19,006 nt of DNA from Alphaproteobacteria bacterium UBA2966 (GTDB lineage Bacteria; Pseudomonadota; Alphaproteobacteria; UBA2966). Both the position numbers and the translations under genes were made by a program. The stretch's first letter is position 1. Every line of letters starts with the position of its first letter. Below the pieces are notes generated by a model that saw nothing but the letters and a program-made list of their open reading frames with translations, had not been told where the DNA came from and ran no database searches. The stretch lies in NCBI GenBank assembly GCA_002348365.1, contig DEBC01000090.1, positions 1 to 19,006 on the forward strand, in the 5' to 3' direction. This document shows, piece after piece, positions 1-8,705 of this stretch.

Positions 1-1
1 G

Positions 2-1045
2 TCGTTTATGGCGGTTGCACCGTTGTCCGCGACGGCGGGCGACCTTGACGGGCAGGAAATTAAAGTTTGCACTTGGGGTGGTTCTTGGCGTGATATCCAG
101 AAGGCTAATATCGTTACCAATGAAGGCGGTCTTGAATCACGAGGCGCAAAAGTTGTCTTCGTAACAGGTAGCCCCCAGGCTAACTTGGCAAAATTAATAT
201 CTTCTAAAGGTGCTCCAGTTTGCGATGTTATGGAATTTCTAGATGCAATCTGGCCGCAGGCGAACGAGTTGGGTTTTGTGGTTGAGGAACTTGATTTCAG
301 CCAACTCCCTAACGCAAAGGACCTGCCATCATATTTGGTTGGTAAGAACTTTACAGGTTCGTGGTTCACCCAGGAGGGCATTTGTTACAACGCTGATAAG
401 TTTAAGGAAAATGGAATTCCCGAGCCTAAAACTTATACAGATCTGATCCATCCGAAGCTCTCCGGTATGATCCAAATACCAGACATCACCTCCGGTGGTG
501 GGCTCGCTAACTTTGGTGGCATTGTGAAGGCTGCCGGTGGTGATGAAGCTAACGTTCAGCCTGGTCTTGATCTCATTACAAAGATGAATGTAAAGAAATT
601 TTGGTCGCGCGGAAGTGAATCAAATACCTTGCTTCAAAATGGTGATATCTGGGCCTCAATTGGTCACGTTGGTTGGTGTATGCGTGGGCATAAGGCTGGG
701 CAGACTTACTTGAAATTTGCTCACCCAATTATTGGAGACAAGTATGTTGGGCTAACCAAACGGGGTTATCTTAGTATTATCAAGTCGAGTGACCCCAAAA
801 ACAGCAAGGCTGCTCATGCATATATTAATGGGTATCTTAGTGAGGAAACCCAATTTGCTATGTCTTCAAAGGCGGGGACGATTGCTGTGAACCAGAAGGC
901 TTTGCCTCGCCTAGCCAACGACCCTGTTCTCTCGGTGATGGCCGTACTTGATCCGGCAGAAATTGCCAAAGAGTACACGGTTGATTATTCGAAGGCAGAT
1001 CAGTCTGAGTGGAATGACAAGTGGAATCGTAGTGTTACCCGATAA
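2..1045 (+). CDS. Polyamine/opine-type ABC transporter substrate-binding protein (5' partial)
   Basis: Periplasmic solute-binding protein of the spermidine/putrescine/iron type (PotD-like, SBP_bac family), which would capture a small solute for the ATPase encoded next. The reading frame is open to the left edge. An ATG at 8 exists, but the residues there (SFMAVAPLSATA, then GDLDGQEIKVCTW) look like the end of a signal peptide with an Ala-x-Ala-like cleavage site, so the real start is probably upstream and the gene is truncated by the window. The mature protein begins with the usual strand plus a WGGSW motif and has about the normal length (roughly 335 residues). The ligand cannot be read from sequence; polyamine, opine or another cationic amine is only a family-level guess. 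Base composition is unusual: 61-120 has 26/60 G+C, clearly lower than the genes downstream. The permease genes are not in the window and are presumably upstream. Confidence 0.85.
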   Translation, partial: SFMAVAPLSATAGDLDGQEIKVCTWGGSWRDIQKANIVTNEGGLESRGAKVVFVTGSPQANLAKLISSKGAPVCDVMEFLDAIWPQANELGFVVEELDFSQLPNAKDLPSYLVGKNFTGSWFTQEGICYNADKFKENGIPEPKTYTDLIHPKLSGMIQIPDITSGGGLANFGGIVKAAGGDEANVQPGLDLITKMNVKKFWSRGSESNTLLQNGDIWASIGHVGWCMRGHKAGQTYLKFAHPIIGDKYVGLTKRGYLSIIKSSDPKNSKAAHAYINGYLSEETQFAMSSKAGTIAVNQKALPRLANDPVLSVMAVLDPAEIAKEYTVDYSKADQSEWNDKWNRSVTR

Positions 1046-1091
1046 TTTTTGGGTATTGGTTCTGTGAGTATTTAACGGAGTAAGGTCCAAT

Positions 1092-2156
1092 ATGTCGCAC
1101 GTTAGACTCGAACGGGTGGTCAAACACTACGGCAGCGTTGTAGCGCTGCGAGAACTGGATCTTGAAATTCAGGAGGGTGAATTCTTGACCCTTCTGGGCC
1201 CCTCCGGTTGTGGGAAAACGACGACGTTGCGTCTCGTTGCCGGATTCATCGAGCCCACTCAGGGAACGATTTACCTTGGCAACGATGACGTGACGTTCGT
1301 CCCCCCGCAAAAACGGGAAATTGGCATGGTTTTCCAGGACTATGCCCTGTTTCCGCACATGACGATTGCCGACAACATCGGCTTTGGCCTCAAGGAACGC
1401 GGGGCCAGCAAGGAAGAGATGCGCAAGCGGGTGAGTGAACTGCTCGATCTGATCCATCTTCCTGATATTGCCGAGCGTTACCCGGCGGAATTGAGCGGTG
1501 GTCAGGCGCAGCGTGTCGCGGTGGCCCGTGCCGTGGCCTATGCACCAAAAGTGCTCCTGATGGACGAACCGCTGGGCGCTCTCGATCTGAAGCTGCGCGA
1601 GGCCATGCAGATCGAACTGCGTCGTATTCAGCAGGAACTGAAGATCACCACCGTTTACGTCACCCACGATCAGGGTGAGGCGATGAATATGTCTGACCGG
1701 ATCGTGGTCATGAACCTTGGTCTGATCGAACAAATGGGCAGCGCCGAGGATATCTACAACAGTCCGCGCACCAAGTTCGTCGCCGACTTCATCGGCTCGA
1801 TCAACTTCCTGCCCGCCAAAATTCTTGATGACGAGGGTGAATGGGCGGTCGCGGAAACCGTTGGTGCTAAGGTCAAGGTTCCGAAGAGCGATGCGTCGGC
1901 TGCGTCCGGTGAAGTCGCCATTGCGCTACGTCCTGAGCGGTTGGAACTCGTGGCCAATGGTGCCGACGGCATGAACGTTGTGCCCGGCAAGATCTCCAAC
2001 AAGATCTTCAATGGCAACCTGATGAGGGTGTTTGTTGATGTCGGGGCCCCCGATCCCGTCGTGATCGAGCTGCCGCCAGCCGACGTTAAGGGTGACACGG
2101 GTGATTCCGTTAGCATCGGCTGGGCGCCTCAGGACGGTCAGGTCCTGACGGAATAG
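1092..2156 (+). CDS. ABC transporter ATP-binding protein, PotA/FbpC-like
   Basis: Cytoplasmic ATPase that powers import of the solute bound by the preceding protein. All nucleotide-binding motifs are present: Walker A GPSGCGKTT (residues 36-44), Q-loop around FQDYALFP (81-88), signature LSGGQ (134-138), Walker B KVLLMDEP (153-160), D-loop ALD, and the switch histidine in VTHDQ (H192). Residues from about 235 to the end form the C-terminal TOBE-type beta domain typical of the polyamine/iron/sugar subfamily (CUT1-like). At 354 residues the length is normal. The start ATG lies after a GGAG-like site about 13 bases upstream. No permease gene follows, so membrane subunits are expected upstream of the window or elsewhere. 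The specific symbol is not given because polyamine specificity is not shown. Confidence 0.93.
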   Translation: MSHVRLERVVKHYGSVVALRELDLEIQEGEFLTLLGPSGCGKTTTLRLVAGFIEPTQGTIYLGNDDVTFVPPQKREIGMVFQDYALFPHMTIADNIGFGLKERGASKEEMRKRVSELLDLIHLPDIAERYPAELSGGQAQRVAVARAVAYAPKVLLMDEPLGALDLKLREAMQIELRRIQQELKITTVYVTHDQGEAMNMSDRIVVMNLGLIEQMGSAEDIYNSPRTKFVADFIGSINFLPAKILDDEGEWAVAETVGAKVKVPKSDASAASGEVAIALRPERLELVANGADGMNVVPGKISNKIFNGNLMRVFVDVGAPDPVVIELPPADVKGDTGDSVSIGWAPQDGQVLTE

Positions 2157-2247
2157 AGGTCAGCACGCAGCGCGCCTTCCAGGCGACCAGACGTATCGTT
2201 GGTCCGACAGATTCCCGTGCGGGCCGTTCATTTGGATAGGAGGTTCC

Positions 2248-2868
2248 ATGGCCGAGCAGCGGGTTGCGGTGAATCCGGGCGTTGTGGATTGGTCGGGAGA
2301 GAACCCGGGAATTTACCTTCGTGACGTCGACGACGGACCTTGGGTGACTTTGGGCGTTTTCTTCCGCGTCGTCATGTCCCCTTATGGAAGTGGGCACGCC
2401 ATGCTTGTGCTAGATGAGCCGGAAACCGGCAAGGGCTGGCCCGACGTCCGTAACTTCATCGTCAACGACAATGAGGAACTTACTCGCTATTTGATACGGG
2501 ACTATGTCTCGGGCTTCCCGTCATTCCGCGACAAACCCGGACTGGAGGCGATGTCATACGTGCCTCTGGACACGGTGGCGTGCGGAGGTGACCCGCAGAC
2601 CGAATACACCGAGACCGTGACCGCCGGCGACCTTTCCGCCCGCATGACGTGGTCAGACACAATGGAGCCGATGGCGGTGGAAGTGACGCCCGAGACGTCG
2701 GCAACAGGGAAACATGACATGTACAGCCTGTTCTTCGAAGCAAAGCAGGCAAAAATCGAAGTCAACGGCAACCGTCTTTCTGGCAACGTTTCGACACGCC
2801 AATTCTTCGGAAAGACCATGAGCACGGCCTTCTTGGCCTTTTCGGAGACCTGGGTGCAACCGGCCTAG
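2248..2868 (+). CDS. Hypothetical protein, paralogue A of a tandem pair
   Basis: I do not recognise this 206-residue protein. It has no signal peptide, transmembrane segment or obvious catalytic motif. It looks like a soluble, beta-rich single domain with alternating hydrophobic residues and many Gly, Pro and Trp turns. The start is firm: a strong ATAGGAGG site lies just upstream of the ATG. It is homologous to the next gene over its whole length (roughly a third identical by eye). Shared blocks include VNPG near residue 8, W-S-G-x-NPGI near 15-21, DGPW, FFR, a DNE motif, YVPL, a VNG-x-x-L block and a C-terminal FSE-x-W-x-x-P. Its place between an importer and a DUF1116 protein suggests a role in handling the imported compound, for example a small-ligand binding protein or an accessory subunit, but this is inference only. 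Confidence 0.85.
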   Translation: MAEQRVAVNPGVVDWSGENPGIYLRDVDDGPWVTLGVFFRVVMSPYGSGHAMLVLDEPETGKGWPDVRNFIVNDNEELTRYLIRDYVSGFPSFRDKPGLEAMSYVPLDTVACGGDPQTEYTETVTAGDLSARMTWSDTMEPMAVEVTPETSATGKHDMYSLFFEAKQAKIEVNGNRLSGNVSTRQFFGKTMSTAFLAFSETWVQPA

Positions 2869-2915
2869 GCGAGACCGGATCAGACACCAACGAACGACCC
2901 GAGGGAGGAACTCAC

Positions 2916-3533
2916 ATGCCACTGTCGACACCGGTCAATCCCGGAAAGATTTGGTGGTCTGGCGACAACCCCGGCATCCTGCTGAAAGAGAGCGAAGACG
3001 GCCCTTGGTCGGCGCTTACGCTGTTCTTCCGGATCGTGTATACGCCGGCGGGACGCGGCAACGCCCTGTTCCTCTATGAGAATCCCAATGTTGAAGAAAG
3101 TCTGCCGAACGTCCACAACGTGGTGCTGCACGACAACGAGAAGATGGCCCGTTGGCTTGCCGAGAATTTCATTGGCGCATTGCCAGGACCATTCTCCGAG
3201 TCACCGGCTTTCAAGGCCTTGCAGTATGTTCCGTTGACGGAGTGCTATACGTCGGGAGACACGTCGAGCAAATATACCCAGACGGTGAAAGCGGAGGGGA
3301 TCGAGGTCGATCTGATTTGGGGTCAGCTGGGAACGCCGACCGCCTTGGAACTTTCACCGGAGCACGTTGGTACGCGGTCCCACAATTTGTTCAACCTGCT
3401 CATCGAATCCCGTGATGCGTCCATTGTCGTGAACGGACGCAAGTTGCCCGGTCAGGTCGTACCACGTCGGCAGGCCGACATAGATACCACCACGGGCTTC
3501 GTGTACTTCTCCGAGATCTGGATCGAACCTTAG
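2916..3533 (+). CDS. Hypothetical protein, paralogue B of a tandem pair
   Basis: This 205-residue protein is the second copy of the unrecognised family and aligns end to end with the gene 47 bases upstream with few indels. Conserved positions include VNPG, W-S-G-x-NPGI, DGPW, FFR, P-x-G-x-G-x-A, NE in HDNE, YVPL, a Y-T-x-TV strand, VNG-x-x-LPG and the terminal FSE-x-W-I-x-P. It has a strong GAGGGAGGAA ribosome binding site. No export signal, membrane helix or known enzyme motif is visible. The paired copies have diverged well beyond a recent duplication, so they may form a heteromer or bind related ligands. Function unknown. Confidence 0.85.
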   Translation: MPLSTPVNPGKIWWSGDNPGILLKESEDGPWSALTLFFRIVYTPAGRGNALFLYENPNVEESLPNVHNVVLHDNEKMARWLAENFIGALPGPFSESPAFKALQYVPLTECYTSGDTSSKYTQTVKAEGIEVDLIWGQLGTPTALELSPEHVGTRSHNLFNLLIESRDASIVVNGRKLPGQVVPRRQADIDTTTGFVYFSEIWIEP

Positions 3534-3589
3534 TAAACCTGATCTGGCTGCGCGCCGGAGAGAGTGTTTTTTGAAGGGGGAACGGGACC

Positions 3590-4792
3590 GTGGCAAATCT
3601 GAATGCCGCTGATCAAACGGCTATTGAGAAGGTTCTTGCGGCAGAACCTTCATTCCGGCGGATCAAGCCAGCGTCTGATGCGGTTGGCCTGGACAAGAAC
3701 ACGATCCTGCATGCCGGTCCAGCGTTTGCGAAGCCAGCCGATATTACCAGGCCCATTCTGAATTCTGCTGTTGTCGCGCTCGTCTATGAGGGCGTTGCCA
3801 GCGATTTCGATAGTGCCGAACAGATGATTTTATCCGGTGAGGCGGTACTGAACCCTGCCCAGGATTACGACGTGGTGACGCCACTGGCGGCTTGCGTCAC
3901 TTCCTCATTCATGTTGCAGGAGATCGCCGACAGCGCGGGTGACGGGCATACCGCATACACACCGATTAACGGTGGTAACAGCGCGGGTGCCATGCGGCTC
4001 GGCGTCCGCACGGAGGAGTCGCTGGAGCTGGTGCGTTGGTTGAATGGCCAGTTTGCGGAAGCTTTGTCCGGCGCATTCGGAGATGCCATACCCACATTGC
4101 CGATTGCCAGGACGGGCATGGAGGCCGGTGATGATTGCCATGGAAGGACCCCGGCGGCCACTGCAGCACTGGCTGCGATTCTGGAGCCGAGGTTGCGCGA
4201 GGGTAAAGCTGCTCAAGAGGCGGCGGCATTCATCAAGGAAAGCCCCAGCTATTTCTTGAATCTGTGGATGGCATCGGCTCGCTGCATGCTCGGTGCCGCG
4301 TCCGGTACGAATGACAGCAGTCTCGTGATCGGCTCAGGAGGCAACGGTGCCGAGGCGGGGATTCAGGTGGCCGGTCTTCCGGGTAAATGGTTCGCAGCAC
4401 CCGCCGATCCTCCAAACCACCAGATGCCCGAGGATATTCCGGCAGACCGTGCCCTCGGCGCCATCGGTGATTCTGCGATTGTCGATGCCCTGGGATTTGG
4501 TGCGATGGCGATGAATCTTGCACCAGAGCAGAAGAAAGGCATGCTTCACTTGATGCCCGACGGTGGGCTCGAACTGCCTGGCTTGTTGCTGGCGGCGGTG
4601 CACCCTGCTTTCGGAGATCTGAGTCTGTGCGTCGGGATGGCGGCACGTACCGTCGTTGAGAGTGATCGTCAGCCGGTGGTCAGCCTTGGTGTTCTCGACA
4701 ATGAGGGAGAACTTGGAAGGGTGGCTGGAGGCGTGTTCTCAACTCCCATGAGTGTTTTTCGCGACGCAATTACTGCATTGGAGGCGGCGTAA
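3590..4792 (+). CDS. DUF1116 family protein, AllG/YlbE-like
   Basis: This 400-residue protein belongs to the DUF1116 family (E. coli YlbE/AllG and YahG). Shared landmarks are LHAGP (residues 40-44), an EG-x-A helix, a FLNL-x-MA segment, a GNG turn followed by GIQVAGLPGKWFAAPA, GDSAI, a GFGAMAM stretch, and a C-terminal G-x-L-x-x-EGELGRVAGG region. In E. coli, AllG acts with AllF (FdrA) and AllH as oxamate carbamoyltransferase, which makes carbamoyl phosphate and oxamate from oxalurate. Whether this homologue does the same is unknown, since no AllF- or AllH-like gene is in the window. GTG is chosen as start because a GAAGGGGG site lies about 9 bases before it and the protein matches family length. 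The stop overlaps the start of the first amidase by one base (TAATG), implying translational coupling. Confidence 0.88.
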   Translation: MANLNAADQTAIEKVLAAEPSFRRIKPASDAVGLDKNTILHAGPAFAKPADITRPILNSAVVALVYEGVASDFDSAEQMILSGEAVLNPAQDYDVVTPLAACVTSSFMLQEIADSAGDGHTAYTPINGGNSAGAMRLGVRTEESLELVRWLNGQFAEALSGAFGDAIPTLPIARTGMEAGDDCHGRTPAATAALAAILEPRLREGKAAQEAAAFIKESPSYFLNLWMASARCMLGAASGTNDSSLVIGSGGNGAEAGIQVAGLPGKWFAAPADPPNHQMPEDIPADRALGAIGDSAIVDALGFGAMAMNLAPEQKKGMLHLMPDGGLELPGLLLAAVHPAFGDLSLCVGMAARTVVESDRQPVVSLGVLDNEGELGRVAGGVFSTPMSVFRDAITALEAA

Positions 4793-6069
4793 TGGCGGAT
4801 CTCAACGAACTTGGTGCGAAGCAGGTTGCGGATCTGATCGCCGCGAAGAAGGCCAGCTCCGAGGAAGTCGTCACGGCTTGCATAGCGCGTATCGAGGAAC
4901 GCGAGGCCGAAGTCGGTGCATTCCAGTATTTTGATGCGGATTACGCACTGGATCAGGCTCGTGCGCTCGACAATGGACCGGTGAAGGGTTCGTTGCATGG
5001 TGTGCCGCTCGGCATCAAGGACATCATTGACACGCGCGACATGCCGACTGGAAACGGCTCCAGAATTTATCCCGACAGGCGCCCGATATCGGATGCCAGC
5101 TGCGTCGCGCTCTCGAGAGAGGCGGGAGGGGTCATTTTGGGAAAGACCGTGACGACGGAGTTCGCATACTTTTTCCCCGGTAAGACCAAGAACCCTCATA
5201 ACCTCGGACATACCACGGGTGGCTCGTCCATGGGCTCGGCTGCGGGCGCGGCGGATCACATGTTCCCCATCGGTTTCGGCTCCCAAACCGCCGCTTCAGT
5301 AACGCGCCCAGCGGCCTACTGCGGCACCATCGGCTACAAGGCGACGACAGGCGATTTCGATCTCCAGGGTGTCTGCGGGTTGGCTTCGTCCTATGACACA
5401 CTTGGCTTTTTGTGTAGGGAGCTCGAAGATATCTCGCTCATGCGCGAAGTCTTGATCGGTGATGCTTCCCCGTCGCCACGCGCGGACAGCGCTGCGCCAA
5501 CCGTCGGCTTCGTTCGCACACCTTGGTGGGATCAAGCGGACGCCGCGACGCAACGTGTTCTAGAGGGTGCGGCCGATCGGCTGGCACAGGAGGGGGCGGA
5601 GGTCTCTGAACCAGACCTCCCGCTCGGATTTGCGGATCTCGCCGATACGCACAAGCTGGTGATGTCATTCGATGCGGCCCGCGCCCGTGCCTACGAGTAC
5701 ACGAGCCATCCTGACAAGCTCAGCCCTCAGTTCACGGCGCTGATGGAGGAGGGTAGAAGCATCTCATATCAGGATTACCGTGAAGCCCAGACACGCTCGA
5801 TCGAATGTCGCCGTCAATTGAAGGAATTGATGTCGGATTACGACGTGCTGCTTGCGCCGAGTGCACCGGGAGAGGCGCCCGAAGGACTGGAGGCAACCGG
5901 TGACCCCCTGTTCAGCCGGATGTGGACGTTACTGCATGTACCCTCCCTGACTCTCCCCATTGGCACGGGTGATCTCGGCTTGCCCATCGGCGTTCAGGTG
6001 GTCGGAGCCACACATGGGGACGGTACACTGATTAGTGATGCGCAATGGATCTATGACCGTTTGAAATAG
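4792..6069 (+). CDS. Amidase-signature (AS) family enzyme, copy 1
   Basis: Serine hydrolase of the amidase-signature family, which cleaves a carboxamide to acid plus ammonia or amine in the cytoplasm. The Ser-cisSer-Lys triad is visible: K76 in GIKD, cis-Ser S145 in the GGSSMGS loop and nucleophile S169 in SQTAASVTRP. The AAS before the nucleophile replaces the more common GGS. The protein has 425 residues, short for the family (usually 450-500), as are all copies here. It starts with MADLNELGAKQV and ends QWIYDRLK, both boundaries conserved among the copies. It is translationally coupled to the DUF1116 gene. The substrate cannot be read from sequence. Glutamyl-tRNA amidotransferase subunit A is unlikely, because no GatB/GatC is nearby and multiple copies are present. 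Confidence 0.93.
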   Translation: MADLNELGAKQVADLIAAKKASSEEVVTACIARIEEREAEVGAFQYFDADYALDQARALDNGPVKGSLHGVPLGIKDIIDTRDMPTGNGSRIYPDRRPISDASCVALSREAGGVILGKTVTTEFAYFFPGKTKNPHNLGHTTGGSSMGSAAGAADHMFPIGFGSQTAASVTRPAAYCGTIGYKATTGDFDLQGVCGLASSYDTLGFLCRELEDISLMREVLIGDASPSPRADSAAPTVGFVRTPWWDQADAATQRVLEGAADRLAQEGAEVSEPDLPLGFADLADTHKLVMSFDAARARAYEYTSHPDKLSPQFTALMEEGRSISYQDYREAQTRSIECRRQLKELMSDYDVLLAPSAPGEAPEGLEATGDPLFSRMWTLLHVPSLTLPIGTGDLGLPIGVQVVGATHGDGTLISDAQWIYDRLK

Positions 6070-6093
6070 CGGCTGTAGCGGGGCGGTACAGAA

Positions 6094-7374
6094 ATGGTGA
6101 ATCTCACGCACCTGAGTGTCCGGGAAGCCGCGGACGACATTGCATCCGGGGAAACGAGTGCTCAGGAACTGGTGCAGGAATGCCTGGACTGGATCTACGC
6201 GCGGGAGGACGAGGTCGGTGCCTTCGAGTATCTCGACCCCGACTATGTGATCGAACAGGCGAGACAACTGGACAATGGACCGCGCCTCGGTCCTCTCCAT
6301 GGTGTTCCCGTCGGTATCAAGGACACGTACGACACGGCGGACATGCCGACCGCCTATGGGTCAACCATTTATGAGGGCAACCGGCCTGGCGCCGATGCGA
6401 GCGCCGTTGCTTTGTGCAGGGCAGCAGGAGCGGTCATTGTCGGCAAGACCGTGACGACGGAATTTGCCTACTGGAGCCCCGGCAAGACCCGCAATCCCCG
6501 GAACCCCGACCACACGCCCGGAGGTTCGTCGAGTGGCTCTGCCGCCGCCGTCGCCGACAATATGCTGCCGCTGGCGTTCGGCTCACAGACAGCGGCCTCG
6601 GTCATTCGCCCGGCGGCGTTCTGTGGCGTGTATGGCTACAAAGTGACCAGAGGTGGGTTTGATCCCCGCGGTCTGAACCCACTTGCACCAACCCTGGACT
6701 CTCCGGGTTTCTTCACGCGATCACTGGGCGATATTCCCCTCGTACGCTCCGTCCTCGTGAATGACGATCCCGATCCCGAGCCGCGCGGGGACAACAGCCC
6801 ACTTCGCGTGGGCCTTGTTCGGACTGCGCATTGGGATGAAGCCGAAGCCGCCACGCGTGATGTCGTCGAAGACTCCGCAAATCGACTTGCGGATGGTGGT
6901 GCCATTGTCACCGAGCCGGAGATGCCTGATGGTTTTCAATATCTCTCCGAAACTCAGAATACGATCATGGCCTTCGAGATTGCCCGTGGATTCGCTTGGG
7001 AATACGTCAATCACCGCGACAAACTGAGTGAGACGTTTTGCGAGATCGTCGAGACCGGGTTGTCTACGCTGTATGACGACTATATCTCAGCTATCGCGCT
7101 GGCCGACCGGTGCCGTGCCGGTTTTGCCGGCGTATTCGAGGACGTCGATGTTCTCTTGGCTCCCAGCACGGTGGGAGAAGCGCCCGCGGGGATCAACGCG
7201 ACGGGAAATCCTTTGTTCAGCCGAATGTGGACACTCATGCACATGCCCTCTCTTCATCTCCCGACGGGGTCTGGTCCGAACGGCCTGCCCGTCGGGGTGC
7301 AGGTCATGGGGCGACATCATGCTGACAACCAGTTGGTGGTCGATGGTCAGTGGATGTGGGACCGATTGGTTTAA
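6094..7374 (+). CDS. Amidase-signature (AS) family enzyme, copy 2
   Basis: Second tandem amidase, 426 residues, 24 bases after copy 1. Catalytic residues occupy the same numbers as in copy 1: K76 (GIKD), S145 (PGGSSSGS) and S169 (SQTAASVIRP). The GGSSSGSAAA loop is closer to the canonical family signature than those of copies 1 and 3-5, and in this respect it resembles the sixth, minus-strand copy. Residues 40-60 (VGAFEYLDPDYVIEQARQLD) and the C-terminal MWTLMHMPSLHLPTGSGPNG block are shared across the set. The ribosome binding site is weak (GGGGCGG about 8 bases upstream), so translation may depend on coupling with the gene before. No frameshift or lost key residue is seen; substrate unknown. 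Confidence 0.93.
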   Translation: MVNLTHLSVREAADDIASGETSAQELVQECLDWIYAREDEVGAFEYLDPDYVIEQARQLDNGPRLGPLHGVPVGIKDTYDTADMPTAYGSTIYEGNRPGADASAVALCRAAGAVIVGKTVTTEFAYWSPGKTRNPRNPDHTPGGSSSGSAAAVADNMLPLAFGSQTAASVIRPAAFCGVYGYKVTRGGFDPRGLNPLAPTLDSPGFFTRSLGDIPLVRSVLVNDDPDPEPRGDNSPLRVGLVRTAHWDEAEAATRDVVEDSANRLADGGAIVTEPEMPDGFQYLSETQNTIMAFEIARGFAWEYVNHRDKLSETFCEIVETGLSTLYDDYISAIALADRCRAGFAGVFEDVDVLLAPSTVGEAPAGINATGNPLFSRMWTLMHMPSLHLPTGSGPNGLPVGVQVMGRHHADNQLVVDGQWMWDRLV

Positions 7375-7410
7375 TCTTGTCGGGCAGAGATCGCTAGAGG
7401 GACTGGTGGC

Positions 7411-8691
7411 ATGACACAGCTCAACGAGTTGTCGGCGCGAGAAGTGGTTTCGATGATCGCCGCCCGGGAGGCCAGCGCCGAAGAAGTAACGAAAGCCTGT
7501 CTCGATCACATCGAAAAACGCGAGAAAGATGTGTTGGCATTCCAGTTTTTGGATCCGGAACTCGCTCTGAATCAGGCGCGCGCCCTTGATCTGAGTCCCT
7601 CTGCCGGCATCCTCCATGGCCTGCCACTTGGTGTGAAAGATATTATTGAGACCATCGATATGCCGACCGGGTGGGGTTCGGAAATATACGAAGGACGGAT
7701 GACCGGACGCGATGCCGCGTGTGTGGCGCTTTGCCGCGCCGCCGGGGCGGTAATGCTGGGCAAGACCGTGACCAGTGAGTTTGCCTGTTACTCACCCGGC
7801 AAGACGCGAAATCCTCACGATATCGGCCGAACTCCGGGTGCCTCGTCGATGGGGTCGGCAGCCGGGGTCGCAGATTTCATGTTCCCTGTGGGATTCGGTT
7901 CCCAGACCGCGTCCTCAATCATCCGCCCCGCCGCGCACTGTGGAACCGTCGGTTACAAGGTGACCACGGGAACATTCTCTTTGGACGGCGTGATGGAGCT
8001 TTGCAATTCCCTCGATACGCTGGGATTTCTCACCCGGGAAATCGGAGACGTGGCGCTGATGCGGGCGGCCCTGCTGGGAGATAGCGCCGAGATGCAGGTT
8101 CGTGATGAGAGCGACTCGCCACGCATTGCGCTGGTTCGAACGAAGCACTGGCCCGAAGCGGAAGCGATCACGCGGGAAGTTGTGGAAAGCGCAGCCAAGA
8201 AGCTCTCGGATGCGGGCGCCATCGTCGAAGAGCCTGAATTACCCGAAGGGTTCGATGGACTCACCGAAGCCCACGAAACAATCATGCCATATGAAGCGTT
8301 GCGCGGAAGAGCATTCGAGATCCGTAATCACCGCGAGGGCCTGACGGATGTCTTCCGCGCCTTCGCTGAGGAGGCGCAGGCGATCTCGTTCGGTGAGTAC
8401 GTTGCCGCGCAGGACCTCGCCATCCGTTGCCGCAAGGGTGTTGATGACTTGTTTGATCGCTATGATCTGTTTCTCACCCCGAGTGCCGTCGGTGAGGCCA
8501 TCGAACTCGGTGGCCTCACGGGCAACCCGATGTTCAGTCGCTTGTGGACTCTGCTCCATGTACCATTGATCAGTTTGCCTGTTGCGTCGGGACCGCAGGG
8601 ACTTCCGATCGGAATTCAACTCGTTGGCCGTCATGGTGCGGACAATAAGTTGCTTGCGGATGCCCAATGGGTCCGTGATCGATTGGCTTAG
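7411..8691 (+). CDS. Amidase-signature (AS) family enzyme, copy 3
   Basis: Third tandem amidase, 426 residues, preceded by an AGAGGGA ribosome binding site in a 36-base gap. The triad is K76 (GVKD), S145 (PGASSMGS) and S169 (SQTASSIIRP); the nucleophile is preceded by a second serine, an uncommon variant of the usual GGS. An alternative Ser-Ser reading does not change the inferred activity. The C-terminal half carries the RLWTLLHVPLISLPV and GPQGLPIGIQLVGRHGADN blocks common to the set. Divergence from its neighbours is concentrated in residues about 175-340, the part of the amidase fold that normally shapes the substrate pocket, so a different amide may be preferred. Confidence 0.93.
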   Translation: MTQLNELSAREVVSMIAAREASAEEVTKACLDHIEKREKDVLAFQFLDPELALNQARALDLSPSAGILHGLPLGVKDIIETIDMPTGWGSEIYEGRMTGRDAACVALCRAAGAVMLGKTVTSEFACYSPGKTRNPHDIGRTPGASSMGSAAGVADFMFPVGFGSQTASSIIRPAAHCGTVGYKVTTGTFSLDGVMELCNSLDTLGFLTREIGDVALMRAALLGDSAEMQVRDESDSPRIALVRTKHWPEAEAITREVVESAAKKLSDAGAIVEEPELPEGFDGLTEAHETIMPYEALRGRAFEIRNHREGLTDVFRAFAEEAQAISFGEYVAAQDLAIRCRKGVDDLFDRYDLFLTPSAVGEAIELGGLTGNPMFSRLWTLLHVPLISLPVASGPQGLPIGIQLVGRHGADNKLLADAQWVRDRLA

Positions 8692-8705
8692 GCTTTCCTC
8701 GACAC

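Noticed and set aside
1035..1733. 232-residue open frame on the minus strand opposite the ABC ATPase
   Set aside because: It lies fully antisense to a gene with complete ABC motifs, has no ribosome binding site of note and no recognisable protein features.
2173..2185. Small hairpin CGCCT-TCC-AGGCG after the ABC ATPase as a terminator
   Set aside because: Only a 5-bp stem with no following T-run, and the gap to the next co-directional gene is short.
4792..6069. GatA subunit of the glutamyl-tRNA amidotransferase
   Set aside because: No GatB or GatC in the window, six paralogues present, and the protein is shorter than usual GatA.
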